64,000 nt of DNA from Aquanectria penicillioides (Eukaryota > Ascomycota > Sordariomycetes > Hypocreales > Nectriaceae): assembly GCA_003415625.1 (NCBI GenBank), contig PYIU01000001.1:2294001-2358000 (forward strand). Reading direction: 5' to 3'. This document shows, one piece after another, positions 11,274 through 23,000 of the stretch. The notes under the pieces are model-generated. The model was not told the origin of the DNA. It made no database searches and worked only from the letters and a program-made list of their open reading frames with translations. A program made the translations under genes and the position numbers. Numbering within the stretch: the first letter of the stretch is position 1; each line of letters begins with the position of its first letter.

Positions 11274-11882
11274 TGCAGCAAAGTAAATTGTTGAGAAATT
11301 AGAAAAGAGTTGGGATAGCCACAAATTTTGCAATTATTTAATCAAAGGACGCGAGAAAGCCCTTGATCGATGCGTAAGGACACAAAGTGAAGGCGAAATG
11401 AAAGGGGTCTGTTGGGTGGGCTCAAGGGGAGACTTTAAACAAATTCGGATCACCCATGTGTGCCGTGAGTCTCCGAGAAGTGAGCTTCGGATATCACCAG
11501 CAGAGCTACCTCAGCTCACAGTCAAAGCGTTCAGGAAAACCGTCCAACGACGTAACATGGACTATGCACTGGATGAACAGAATGCGGGGACCCCGCATTC
11601 CCCAGACGCATCCAATTTAGTTCGGGGGCCAGAGATTCCCCACTGCGTGTCCACACTCTTCCGAGCTACGGATGCCGGATAGCGTCACTTTCCGACAGTT
11701 TCCTGAACTATCCGAAACTCCATCGTCATGTTCGCCGTCGATTCAATGGCATGTATTCTCAACTCCGGGACTATAAAGGATGGCGATCCCACGTCGAATT
11801 GGCATTTCTTGTCATCATCAACCCAATCAGTCATATCACCTATACAACACTTGATTCCAACAACAATCTCTACCTTGCAAAC
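11274..11882. promoter_or_regulatory. Divergent promoter, permease/lyase
   Basis: A 609 bp spacer between two divergent starts. A TATA box (TATAAA, 11772-11777) sits 106 bp before the lyase ATG at 11883, and a C/A/T-rich leader follows it. CGG/CCG triplets are common here, as expected for zinc-cluster targets, but no specific operator can be assigned by eye. Confidence 0.5.
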
Positions 11883-13073
11883 ATGTCCAAGTCAATTGTC
11901 AACACCACCCCTTACCCTTTCAAGTTCGAGCCGACGCTTGCGCAAAAGCCAGGCAAGCCAGGACAAATTGAGGACGTTAACGTGACCCTCCAAAATGTCC
12001 GCGGCAAAATTCCCTCGATTCAAGCCTCCACTCTACGAACGATGATGCTTGAGGCACACCGGGATCCAAGCAAGATTCTGGCTCACTGCTGTAGCTACGA
12101 TGGGCTGTCATCTCGACTCGTCGAGGAGGCTGGATTCCCAATGGTATTCCTTGCTGGATATCCCGTAGCTAGCGCATACGGCCTACCCGATACCGGTTAC
12201 ATTGCAATGGCAGAGATGTGCGATAAGATTCAAGAGGCCGTTCGCCAAGTTTCCATCCCCGTCATGGCAGATGGAGACACTGGATATGGCAGTCCTCTCA
12301 ATGTTAGAAGAACAGTCGAGAGTTATGCGCATGCTGGCGCTGCTGGCATCATGATTGAGGATCAAACTTGGCCTAAGCGTAAGTCAACCTTCCACTCACA
12401 TGCATAAGTATGCTTCGATATGAAATGCTAATTCTATGGCCTAGGATGCGGCCACACGAAAGGAAAATCCGTTGTGTCTCGCGGAGAGGCATACGCCCGC
12501 ATTCAAGCCGCGTGTGACGCAAGAGATGAGGGCAAGGATATCTTCATTCTTGCGCGAACTGACGCTCTCATCCACGGATGGGATGAGGCTTTGGCCAGAG
12601 CTAAGGAGTTTAAGCGAATTGGTGTTGACGCAGTCTTTGTCGAGGCCCTTCCCGATCGCGAATCAATGCGAAAGTGTGTTGAGGAGGTTGGCATCCCTAC
12701 TTTTGCGAACAGTAAGCTACCCATCCATGCCACGATCCCACGGGAACTCCCAACGGCCGGCGTACTACATTGGAAATCTGCTAACAATTCCTTTTCTACA
12801 GTTATCGAGGGCGGTAAGACCGAGAACTTGTCTGCCAAAGATCTTGGGGAGCTAGGATTTTGCGCCGTCGCATACCCTTGGACATTAGTCGCAGCGAAGC
12901 TCAAGAGTATTCGAGAAACTCTCGAGGATCTCAAAAAGAGTATGACGGTCGGAGCTCCACCAATGATCCTTTCCTACCATGAAGTTTGTGAGGGAGTTGG
13001 ATTTAATAAATATTGGGGGTTGGAGGAGAAATACAAGTTTCATGAGGATGGCTTGATCAACAATGGGAAATAG
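11883..13073 (+). CDS. Isocitrate lyase/PEP mutase superfamily C-C lyase
   Basis: Predicted Mg-dependent carbon-carbon lyase acting on a 2-hydroxy or 2-oxo dicarboxylate. Exons 11883-12378, 12445-12711 and 12802-13073 encode 344 residues. Key motifs are PVMADGDTGYG near residue 138 (metal- and substrate-binding Asp residues), MIEDQ, and the catalytic loop KRCGHTKGKSVVSR with the active-site Cys near residue 167. PEP mutase would lack this KRCGH loop, so a phosphonate role is unlikely. The C-terminal part contains NIIEGGKTENLS; fungal oxaloacetate hydrolases (oxalate producers) are known to be marked by a serine in this general region, so oxaloacetate hydrolase is the leading reading, with 2-methylisocitrate-type or dimethylmalate lyase as alternatives. 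It is flanked by an anion permease and a P450. The start is supported by the TATA box at 11772. Confidence 0.85.
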
Positions 13074-13474
13074 ACAGATATCAATGTGTCCAGGCCTACT
13101 GTACGGTGCAAGTCGATAGTTAGATATAGTGAACTAGTTCGCTTCAATTATAGTTCCGTTCATTGTTAAGTCAAGGTGAATTGAATCCTCCTTCAAGCAA
13201 TGATGCTTCAGGTGCCAAGGCCCGGCAGTCCCCGTCACCACAAAGACGAAAACAAGAGAGAAATTCGAAACACTAGACAGTCTTGCAATGCGGGGAGGAG
13301 CCTCCTTTTCGTGGGGAGATGATCATGGAGCTTCCCCGCCCCCCACATCGGAACTCGGTAAGGTCCCGGCCCCACCATCCGCTTCAGAAGGTTATAAGTT
13401 ACGCTACGAACTTCAATTTTCTCTCCAGTATGAATGATAATCTCTAGTTCAGAGTCCACAAGAAAGCAATTGGA

Positions 13475-15135
13475 ATGTCTCTTCTTACCGAGTTTTCTCC
13501 TTGGTGGGTCCTTGGCCTACTAGGCCTTGGCTGGATTTCCTGGGTATATCTCACTACCTACACTATGGGTGTTTTCGTCATACTGATCGAGATACTCCTA
13601 GAACCTATACCAAGCTTTTACATCCCCGATACGAAGGATCCCAGGTCCGATACATACGCTCTTTACTCGACTGCCATTAAAGTACCACATACTTAGCGGT
13701 CGTCGTATGTATTTCGTCCATCAGTTACACAATCGGTACGGACCCATCGTTCGCATATCGCCCCATGAAATTGCCGTATCCGACCCTGAGTCCTTCACAA
13801 CAATTCATCGCATCGGTTCAGGCTTCATCAAGAGCCCATGGTATGAGCCAATTCCAGATGGTATCTTTAACATGCGAGATCCAAAAGTCCATGCTCAGCG
13901 TCGAAAGCTCTTTGCTCGAGCTTTTAGTGCTACTGCGCTACGCAGTAACTGGGAAGATGTTGTGAGAGAGAAGGTTGAGAGAGCTGTGGAGAAAATCCGA
14001 TCCGAGGCCTTCGAGCTTGGGGAAGTAGATCTCTTGAAATGGTGGACTTTGATGGCGACGGACGTAATTGGCAATCTCAGTTTCGGAGAAAGTTTTGACA
14101 TGCTAGAGATCGGTCGAGTAAGTCATCCTGTCATTCTGAAAAGATCTTCCTGCAATATAGTTTATCTGACCCAACCTGAAAACAGAAGACAGAGTATGTT
14201 CACGTCCTGGAAACTGCTATGCTGAGCAGCAGCATTCGGGCAGAATTTCCACTTCTACACCGCATTCTTCGCCAAATGCCCATTCCCTCAATTAATTCAT
14301 TTATCAACGCCGACAAACATCTCTACAACTATGGCGCTCGAGCGGTATCTAATCTACGGAACCAAAGTGGTAATGCAGCGAATTTGTTTGGTACTATGTT
14401 GGCCACTTTGGATAGCGAGACGCCGTCTGAAAAACAGGGGACCGCAATCCAACCTCTCACGGATCATCAAATTCAGCTAGAAGCTGGAAACTTGATTTTA
14501 GCTGGATCAGATACGACAGCTGTGACTTTGACATACTTGGTTTGGGCAGTGCTGAAACATCCTGAGTTGCAGCGTCGCCTAGAGGATGAGGTAGCGACTT
14601 TACCCGAGCAATTCGACGACGCCACCCTAGAACAGCTTCCCCTTCTGGAAGCTGTAATCAATGAGACTCTCAGGCTCTATGGTGCCGCCCCAGGAGCGCT
14701 GCCAAGGAGTGTTCCGAGGGGAGGAGTTACCCTTGGAGGCTATTTCATTCCTGAAAATTTCGTGGTTGAGACCCAAGCATATACACTACATCGCAATCCC
14801 GATATTTTCCCAGATCCGCACAAGTACGTTGCCAGGGCATCTAATAGAATGGGTTTTGAAAGCTGACCATTTGCAGATTTGACGAGTCTCGTTTTCTTGA
14901 TCCCGAAAAAAGGACAAAGCCACAAAAGTCTGTTTTCTCTCCTTTCGGAGCAGGTTCTCGAATCTGTATAGGATTGCACCTTGCACGAACGGAACTGCGA
15001 CTTGCTGCGGCAGTCTTCTTTCGAAAATGCCGAGGGGCGAGACTAAGTGAGGTGATGAATGATAACATGATGGAAATGGAGAACTTTTTCCTTGTTGCAC
15101 CGAGGAGTCATGTTTGCAAAATAGTCTTGCCTTGA
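13475..15135 (+). CDS. Cytochrome P450 monooxygenase
   Basis: Microsomal heme monooxygenase of 493 residues. Exons 13475-13543, 13602-14117, 14186-14823 and 14877-15135 all join in frame. The N-terminal anchor is WWVLGLLGLGWISW, followed by the proline hinge RRIPGPIH. The I-helix is AGSDTTA, the K-helix ETLR, and the heme loop FSPFGAGSRICIG with the proximal Cys. The segment GRRMYFVHQLHNRYGPIVRISP is typical of fungal secondary-metabolism P450s. The first intron (13544-13601) hides a frame change that would otherwise look like a truncation. The substrate is unknown; it sits 400 bp downstream of the lyase on the same strand and 3' to 3' with the tyrosinase. Confidence 0.88.
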
Positions 15136-15543
15136 AGATCCAGCACATTGAAATTATCAGACTTAGAAACAGAACGTGGCTCGTGGCGGGGAAGTGGAAA
15201 AATCATCAACTGAGCCATACTTCCCTTCATGTCGACGACATCGGGCCTGAACTGGGGTCCAACTCTGTTGTGTTGTAATTCAAACTGTCTATTCTATCTT
15301 TTCTATATTTTATGTGTCGGTGTTTAACTCTATGAACTACTAGCATTCATATTTAAGGCGCAGCTGAGAAAAAAAACGCGAGCGAAGTCTAAAAGTACAC
15401 GGTGGCGTGGAATAAATGATGGTAGTCGGCCTCGGGGCTTGGCTTAAGTTGCAGAGCAACTGATGGTTTAGGTCTTAGCGGGAGCTCGAACCAGCCCAGA
15501 AGAATTACGTTCTAAGAGACTGTACGGATGTGCAATGTAAGAA
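15136..15543. other. Convergent intergenic, P450/tyrosinase
   Basis: A 408 bp spacer holding the 3' UTRs of two convergent genes. An A-rich stretch lies near 15369-15376. I see no gene. Confidence 0.4.
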
Positions 15544-16687
15544 TTACACATACTCGGCGCAAATCAGATCGCCCCCCAAGTCCATAACTTCCCTGATTGT
15601 AGCATTTGGCATGATACCAACCATCCAGAGGTTGTGGTTCAGGGTGGTAGTGTTACCTGGATCGCCATCATAGTTGAGAACGGAGGAACTAGGATAGCTC
15701 ATGCCGTTCTGGGTAAGGTAGCTTGTGGTAGGAACATTGCGCCCACCCATGTCAGTGAGACGAGCGGTGAGGTTGGCTTGCTGCCACTGCCACCACAAGC
15801 GGTCCAAGTTGGAGTGGTGAAGGAAGAAGAGGGGCTCTCCTGGGCTTCCAACAACGTCCATCATCTAGTATCACTTAGTTGCCAAACTTTTCCTTTCAAG
15901 GGACGTTGAAATACTATACCGTGCCTCCGATTGCAGAGTGACCAGCCGTATGAGGATTTTGCTGGTAGCAGTCAAATGCGTCGACATAGTTCGTCGTGTT
16001 GAAGCACGCGTCGAGGTACTTCTGCTGGCCGGTTTGGAAACTCTGTTGGTTGAAGTCGCGAGAAAGACAATAGCTGGCAGAGGTAGAGGAAGAGTTGAGG
16101 TGAAGGGTCAAGTTGACAAAGGGCCCATCTGTGACGCAATCGGCGCCATCGCCATCGCCCCCGAATCCAGTATCAGGGTCAAAGACAACGGAGCTGTTGA
16201 GAGAATCCATGTCGAGAACTTCATTCCAGTAAGGCTGCCCGCCTTCATAGCCACACTCAGACTGAAGGAGATACTCGTGAACACGCATAAAGTATCGATG
16301 CCATGGCAAGAATGCACCCTAATTCTCGGTCAGCTTCCTAGATCTCGTGAGAAATCCAATTGGCCAAGTTGACGTACCACATTGTGGATGATGTTTGACT
16401 GAACGATGTGGGCCCAGTCTAGCTCATCCCAGCGATTCTTCGCCCCCGTGATGCCAGCTTGAGCAGGCCGAGCCATTAAGCAGAGTTCCGCATCAATGTA
16501 GGCTGACTTTTCCGTGGTTGTCATGTTATTCCTATTGAATTTAGCGCCGTTGAGCTTTTGTGAGCGACGGGTAAACAAACCATGCCTTTCGTTGCGTCTT
16601 GCTGGTGCAGGTTGTGTTCCATGACGTAGCCGAAACCACATTGGATATCGCAATTATGGAAATTAAAGAGCGTAAAACAAGAGCCAT
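15544..16687 (-). CDS. Secreted tyrosinase-like binuclear copper oxidase
   Basis: Type-3 copper enzyme, by family oxidising phenols to o-quinones or acting as a tailoring oxygenase. Exons 16687-16581, 16531-16378, 16318-15920 and 15864-15544 give 326 residues. Exon 1 reads as a signal peptide (MALVLRSLISIIAISNVVSA) in a frame different from the longest ORF there; the splice makes QRKAW followed by NNMTTTEKSAYIDA. CuA ligands: His in IIHNVGAF, PWHR and RVHE. CuB ligands: HTAGHSAIGG and FFLHHSNLDRLWW. Many N-x-S/T sites support secretion. It ends soon after CuB and lacks the C-terminal latency domain of true tyrosinases, resembling small secreted tyrosinases and cluster-encoded copper oxygenases. 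A minus-strand TATAAAAG lies at 16814-16807. Confidence 0.87.
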
Positions 16688-16806
16688 GATGATTGATATT
16701 CAAAGAATGAAATATTGGTTAGTAAATTTAATGAAGGACTCTGCTCGGTGTCTTGAGCGGATAGTAGTGATGGACAAGAAACGTTTCAACGGATTTCACC
16801 AAAGCA

Positions 16807-16814
16807 CTTTTATA
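16807..16814 (-). promoter_or_regulatory. TATA box of the tyrosinase-like gene
   Basis: TATAAAAG on the minus strand, about 120 bp before the proposed ATG at 16687, which supports that start and the signal-peptide exon. Confidence 0.5.
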
Positions 16815-17629
16815 TCTATTTCATCAAAGGCAACTACAGGTAAAAGGGATCTCAACGTAGTAAGTCGTTGAGTTACGCAAGCCGGTATTGGAAACTTGCC
16901 ATCCGCGTCATTGAGTTGAAGGAGTCCATCCCGTGAACCCCACTTATTGACATGAGCAAAGTTGCAATTGCAAGCCACGCGTCGCGATTGACTTTACAAA
17001 ATGCGAAAAATCTTGACCAAACATTAATCCCATGCCATTATCCCTCATCTCTATTCAGATACCAGGTAATTGATGATTGACGAAAGGGAATCCTTGTCCT
17101 GCACTTACGTGGACTCAGTGGGGATTTTGACCCCTTTCTTGGAAGTGGAACTCGATGGACCCAAGAAAAGGGGTGTTGACAAACCTAAAACATCGTTTAT
17201 CTTGAAGCTATTTTTGTAGATTCTTTGTGTTACTAATTTTCACGAGGTCCTGGGGAAGAAAAATCAATTGGTAATTGCGTTTTGCGCCGGACTAAAGAAC
17301 CAACGCAAGTTCCAATTTGCCGGCGGTAAAATTCACCCAACAATCAAAAGTCAAAGTTCAAGGAGCCTCCTTGAGACACGTTCGTGACAGGAAACATTGG
17401 CATTGCGCAGCTCAGCCCCCATTGCAACCTTAAGCTACGCTATGGCCAACGGTAGCTGGTCGATTGCCAGGATGCAGCGTTGAAACGATTCCCGTTGTTG
17501 TGCCCATTTGACTACTTACAGGACCTACAGGCGTCGTCGATTTTCTCCGATCAGGCCATTTCGGAGCCGCCAAGCGAGGGTCTAAGACAGGTGAGGCAAT
17601 GCATCAAGTATCAGGAGGCTCTAGCGAGC
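16815..17629. other. Intergenic, promoter of tyrosinase
   Basis: About 800 bp of mixed composition without a supported gene. It contains the upstream region of the tyrosinase-like gene; no repeat or RNA gene was recognised. Confidence 0.4.
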
Positions 17630-17990
17630 TCATAAGATAGCTAGGGTAGATCTTCTAGATTGGGAAACCACCGTACCAAATGGTCCAGTTTTATCATCTT
17701 GTCGATTTCGACTCTTGACACATTTTGGTCGCACCATGGATGGCGGAATCAGGGCCCTTCCCCGTAACCTCTTCGAAGTAGACCTCGGCGCCCTCTTTCA
17801 TCAATCGATCAATAAAACAGTTGAGCAAATTACCCGGTGCAATGGCTTCATTCTTATCAAAACTTGGGCAGCTACCTATCTGCCTCGCCTATAAGATTGA
17901 TCACAGGCCCTGCATCGAAGCGGCCAACCCAGGTCAATGTCACGTCAAAGCGGTTAGACTCGAGGCGAAGCAAACACCGCCACACTGAGG
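17630..17990 (-). pseudogene. Possible relic of an unidentified multi-exon gene
   Basis: On the minus strand three open segments read like protein. Segment 1 (about 17990-17905) includes RLESNRFDVTLTWVGRFDAGP. It joins in phase 0 across a GT-AG interval (17853-17904, 52 nt) to segment 2 (17852-17735), which includes PGNLLNCFIDRLMKEGAEVY and FEEVTGKGPDSAIH. The end is either the in-frame stop at 17694-17696 or, through a very short 37-nt intron, at 17630-17632. Upstream of segment 1 there is an in-frame stop and no ATG, so if real it is a 3' fragment of a gene or needs an unseen first exon overlapping the arrestin promoter. I do not recognise the family. Confidence 0.3.
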
Positions 17991-18167
17991 CATATCGCGA
18001 GTCACACAATCACAAGACATCGTCTATTCCTGATAAAGTCTGGAATCTCCGTTTTCCACTAATGCGTTCCCCCACAAAATCGCGCTGTCGACACGACCCA
18101 AGGAGGTTAATAAACGCGACAAAGAAACACCACGCTTATACAAGCAAGCTGCCGTGTTGAATTCAGC

Positions 18168-19598
18168 ATGCCGCAAACTGTATACACATCGAGCCCGAGC
18201 CTCGGCATTCGGCTTGAGGGTGGGAAGACCCAATATGGCCCCGGTGATACCGTCACCGGCTATGTCTATCGAAGCCAGCACATAGTGAGCCCCAGCGCTA
18301 CAATAAAGGTTTCTTTCCAAGGACGGGCCAAATCCAGGATGTCTGTTACACATAACAACACTAACACCATATATCGCGGCCGCTTCAACCTAATCAATCA
18401 ATCCAATAATACCAAAACTATCTTTGACGGCCCTCTTCATATCCCCGCTGGAAGTCCAGAACAAGTCTGGCCATTCGTTATCACAATACCCACTCATGTC
18501 GACGACGTTTCCACGGGTGCGGGCACTCCCGCATGCGAAAGTTTTCTTCCGCTCGATCCAGAACGTGTCGCGACAGACAAGTTACCATCAAGCTTCGCTG
18601 TCGACTATATTGGTTGCAGGACGGATATGGAGGCCTTCATCGAGTACTTCGTTCAAGCTGATTTGCAAAGTACTGGACAAGGCTCAAAAAACGCAGACGC
18701 CGCGGTTTTCCCTCTGAACGTGCGGGCACTGAGGCTTGATCAACCGCTAGCAGATTTTAAAATAAGAAATCTGCCGAGGAACTGTTCAATTTCATCATAT
18801 CACCTTGTTCCGGGAATGGAGAAGGCTGAATTGACCTTCTCCCAAAAGACAAGGAGGCTTTTTAACTCTTCAAAAGTTCCCAGTCTCGCATTTAGCCTTC
18901 AGGTAGACGCGCCTACAGTCATTCAGCTTGAGAATCCAAACCATGTCCCGTTCCGGGTTCGGTGTGTGCCTAATTTGAGCAAAACCAGCGAACTGATCCA
19001 GGGAGCTGCACAAACACCCAAGTTGAGGAGTCTCTCCATGCAAATCGGGTCAGACACAGAAATTAGGTGCAAAGGGACCTTTGTCCTACGTGAAAAGCAC
19101 AGAGAAGAAATGATTGATCTGCAAATCGAAGATGCCATCTCAGCGCTTGGAGATCCGATATACATTCCGTTCGGAGAGAACATGTCTCCTGTTGACATCG
19201 GAAAGTTGATCAACCTGAGGATCGGGTATAGTGGCCGCATCGGCCCCGACCGTCCTCAGGGACAGCTTTACCCAAGCTTCACAACATACAACATCAAGCA
19301 TACTCACCATCTGAAATTCGCAGTTTCTTTGGAAGTGGGTAAAGAGCGCGTGATGGTGACGACGTCTCATAAAATCATTTTGAAACAAGCAAGCGACGAC
19401 GGAAGAACAGGATCTGGCGCTAAAACGGGGCCTCAAGAGTCCCTGCAGCTGAAAGAGGCTGGGGCAGAATCGTGGATCAGACCGCCGGAGGACGAGGTAG
19501 CACCCCCTAGTTTTGCGCAGGTTCAGAAAGAAAGCATGATTGCGAAAGCAGGATTTGAAAAGAAAGTGGAGGGAAAAGAATACCCTGTGAAGTCTTGA
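18168..19598 (+). CDS. Arrestin-domain protein
   Basis: A single-exon protein of 476 residues. The first strands match the arrestin N-terminal fold: LGIRLEGGKTQYGPGDTVTG at about residues 11-30, then FDGPLHIPAGSPEQVWPFVI. Fungal arrestin-related proteins bridge plasma-membrane transporters or receptors to an Rsp5-type ubiquitin ligase for endocytosis. The C-terminus has APPSFAQV, a weak PY-like motif rather than a full PPxY, so ligase binding is uncertain. The C-terminal arrestin lobe is less clear than the N-terminal one. No intron is needed. The target transporter cannot be inferred, although MFS permeases are nearby. Confidence 0.75.
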   Translation: MPQTVYTSSPSLGIRLEGGKTQYGPGDTVTGYVYRSQHIVSPSATIKVSFQGRAKSRMSVTHNNTNTIYRGRFNLINQSNNTKTIFDGPLHIPAGSPEQVWPFVITIPTHVDDVSTGAGTPACESFLPLDPERVATDKLPSSFAVDYIGCRTDMEAFIEYFVQADLQSTGQGSKNADAAVFPLNVRALRLDQPLADFKIRNLPRNCSISSYHLVPGMEKAELTFSQKTRRLFNSSKVPSLAFSLQVDAPTVIQLENPNHVPFRVRCVPNLSKTSELIQGAAQTPKLRSLSMQIGSDTEIRCKGTFVLREKHREEMIDLQIEDAISALGDPIYIPFGENMSPVDIGKLINLRIGYSGRIGPDRPQGQLYPSFTTYNIKHTHHLKFAVSLEVGKERVMVTTSHKIILKQASDDGRTGSGAKTGPQESLQLKEAGAESWIRPPEDEVAPPSFAQVQKESMIAKAGFEKKVEGKEYPVKS

Positions 19599-20001
19599 CA
19601 GGCTTCCAAAATCAAGCGAGGTTAGGATGGAATAAGCGTTATATTTCGACGACTTGGCGGGTTTTCTTCGATGCACGTTATGATCATAGTTTGCTGCTTT
19701 TTATACCCTTCCGCATGAATCAATTCGTTATTTTCTCAGCATAGGCTCACTGAGTGCGGTCGAGCGTCACAAGATCCGAAAACTATGCCATTCTATCAGT
19801 TGCAAATGCATTCGTGAAGTCCTAAAGGGGATTTGCGGAAATCACGGTTGCAGATACCTACAACGCATCGGCCCTAGATGTCGAGAAATCCCAACATCGC
19901 CGAATTCATTGAACATTAGATCACACTGTGTGAATATTGATTTGCGCTCATGAATATTTTATGAACCGACCAGACCTGACCATTGCTTCTAATAATATGT
20001 T
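19599..20001. other. Convergent intergenic
   Basis: About 400 bp with the 3' flanks of the arrestin and CYP505 genes. No gene or repeat seen. Confidence 0.4.
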
Positions 20002-23000
20002 TTAATCAAACACGTCCGTAACGTAGCGGATATTTCTCAACGACTCGAACCACTTCTTTGTGGCCTCTAGGTCCATGTTTCCGTCTGCTCTATTCTCCAT
20101 CTCCATTTTCACCTTAATGATTGACTCTTTTGCTGACTCGGCGACTCCCCTCGAGCCGCACACAAACACCGTTGCACCTTTTTGCCATAGATCAACGATG
20201 TCTTCGCGATCCTTCCACATCCGGTCCTGCACATGCTTGCAACCTTCGCTCTTTTCTGGGGCGCGGCTGTACGCTCGCCGAACATCCACGGCATTGATGC
20301 GCTCCCATTCGTCAAGCTCATCACGGTAAAGATCATCCACCTCGGGCGATCGGCAACCAAAGAAGAGGATAGTTGGAGCCAGTTTGCGACCTGATGCGAT
20401 CATGGTAGCACGTTCTTGAATAAAGGAACGGAACGGTGCAATGCCAGTACCAGCTGCAATGCAGATGATCGGCGTGTTCTCGGGGTCCGATGGCAAGCTA
20501 AATGCAGCGTGCGAGGGTCGAATAGCAACCTGAACCGTGTCCCCAGTCGAGAGAGAGTCGAGGTATGACGTGGCGACACCTAGGTAGGCGCCATTTCCTG
20601 AGAGGGAGGGCTGGTTCAGGATGGAAAAGGTAATTGTGACACGAGATTGGTTCCATAGGGGTGATGAGGAAATTGAACTTCATATGTGTTAGATCATTGC
20701 TGCAGCTCAATTGAGGGATGACTCACTATTGTCGGATGCGCATGGAGGGCATCATGAACAAGAAAACTCCGATGGGGAGGTCAATCAAGGGATATCGCTC
20801 AAGCGTATCAAGCACCGACACACGCTTTGACTTGATCTCATCATATCCATCCTTGGCATAGTGATTTAGAGCAGCCTTAGTTTCCTCGTCGGTCACATAT
20901 TCAACAAGTGTGAGGAGATTCTAGGTTTCAATGTTAGTTTCACTTCTCCGACATAAGCCCAAATTTATACTCACTCGCTTAGTCACTGGTTGTGAGAGCT
21001 CAACGTATGAGCTAAGGATATCATATGCTGGTACCGATGTGTTTGTTGGTAGAGCAAGGGGGCCGCTAGTGGCAATCTCCAGGTGAGCATCTCTTGATAA
21101 CTTGAATTGACGCATGGCCCTATGAACGCTCTCCTGAGGGTTGATAGGCAGAATAGCAATATAGTCTCCTGCATTGTAACTCATGCCTTCTGGTAGCTGA
21201 ATCTCGATGTGCTTCTTGATTGAAGATTTGCCATCACCTGACGCAAGAGTCTGGATATCGACAACAGTGGATTCCTTGACGTCTTGTCGCAAAGTGGATG
21301 TTCGTAGGTTCGAGACGGTAACATCAACACCCTTCGTCAGTCCTTGGCTAAACTCAGTTACGTTGTAACGAGCGGTCAAAGCAGGCCACAACTTGTTATC
21401 CTCCCAAGACTCGAAGTCTGTGAAGACTTCGCTTGTCGAGGCGTCAGTGAGGCCGATTTCGGTCAATCTTGAAGCACCGAGCTCCTCTAGGGTTCTGTCA
21501 ACCAGATTAGGAATACGGTGGAAAGTCTGCACCCAGTCTTTGTGACCACAGCCAAACACAGCGTACGAGACATCTTTCAGAGGGTTCTCATCAGGGTTCG
21601 ACCCCTCGATCCAAGCCACGAAATGGCCAGCATTATCAGGAGGCTGTCCTTCATACGATGCAGTGACAATGATCACTGGGTGGTCTGTAGGCAGCTTGCC
21701 GTTTGCGCTATCCAGACAATCGATCTTGCTGGCTCGGAATCCATGTGCAGTGGCGTCGGTTGCAATTCGCTGCGCCAATGACTCACACGTCCCGCTGTTG
21801 GAGCCGTAAAGAATGGTCAATGGCACAAGACTCTCATCATTTGCAGAGCCGTTAGTGGTAGGTTTGGCCTGCTTTGTCTCCGACATAGCCAATCCAGCCA
21901 ACCGACGCTCGAGTGTCGTAGGTGTTAGGTTATCGCGCAACATGGCCCGCATGGTCATACTCTTGGGCTTGATTGTCAGTGTTTGTAAGTATTCAAGATT
22001 GTAGTTAGGATCAAGAATAAAGTTGAAGTTCTGAAGCAGCATGACCATGACAAGAAGTGCCTCTTGCCAGGCAAATGGACGACCAATGCAACCTCGCATG
22101 CCGTTTCCAAATGGCTTCCATGAGTTAGGAAACTCGCGATTAATTCGGTTGAAGTTGTCGTCAAACATTCGCTCAGGTTTGAACTCCTTTGCATCGTCAC
22201 CAAAAACCAGGGGGTCAGATTGGGATTTCGAGAGCAGGGTAACGATGGTCTCGCCAGCCTTCACTGGATACTTGCCCGCGAGAAGCGTGTCGTCAAATGC
22301 CTCCACTGTGAATAGGGGCAAGGTTGCGTTAACTCGAAGAGTCTCGCGAAGAACTCCGTTAAGGTACGGCAGTTTCGACAAATGCTCAACCCGAATCGGG
22401 CCTTTTCCAACCACATCGTCTACCTCTTGCTGGGCCTTCTGATAAGTTTCGGGGTGTTTGAGGAGCTGATAGAAAGCAAAGGAAAGAAGACCAGATGTTG
22501 TCTCGTGTCCGGCGATCAAAAAGGTAATGAGGTTGTCCATGATGCTCTCGTCAGTCATCTTTTTTCCCGTCTTCGTGTCCACCCCTTGCAGCATGGCATC
22601 CAACAAATCATTGCGTTCACTCTTTCCTGACGCTTTCCGCGAGTCCAAGACTTCTTTTGCAGTGCTTCTCAACACATTGATGTCAGCGTTGAATTTGTCG
22701 TCTCGGGCACGGTAGACGAATGCCGGCAGGGGCGGTCGGCGGGGCTTCTCCCCGGCCTCGGTCAGGAAATCGCCCATCGCTGCGACGAATGGATGGAGCA
22801 CTGGCGAATAGTAACTGTTGAATCGGTATCCCATAGAACATAAAGCTAGGGTGTCGAGAGTTAATCTTGTGAAGTCGTCGGTTACCATAATTGGCGAGTC
22901 GGGACCATACCGGGCCCATTTGAGGGCGAGTTGGCTTGCAATGTCATGCATTTCGTCGAACATGCCTCGAATCGACAGAGGTCCAAAAGCAGGCATGAGA

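Noticed and set aside
11883..13073. PEP mutase and thus a phosphonate pathway
   Set aside because: The enzyme has the KRCGH lyase loop instead of the PEP mutase signature, and no phosphonopyruvate decarboxylase gene is nearby.
15475..15500. GGTTCGAG-like T-arm on the minus strand
   Set aside because: No 5-bp T stem and no matching D or anticodon arm; not a tRNA.
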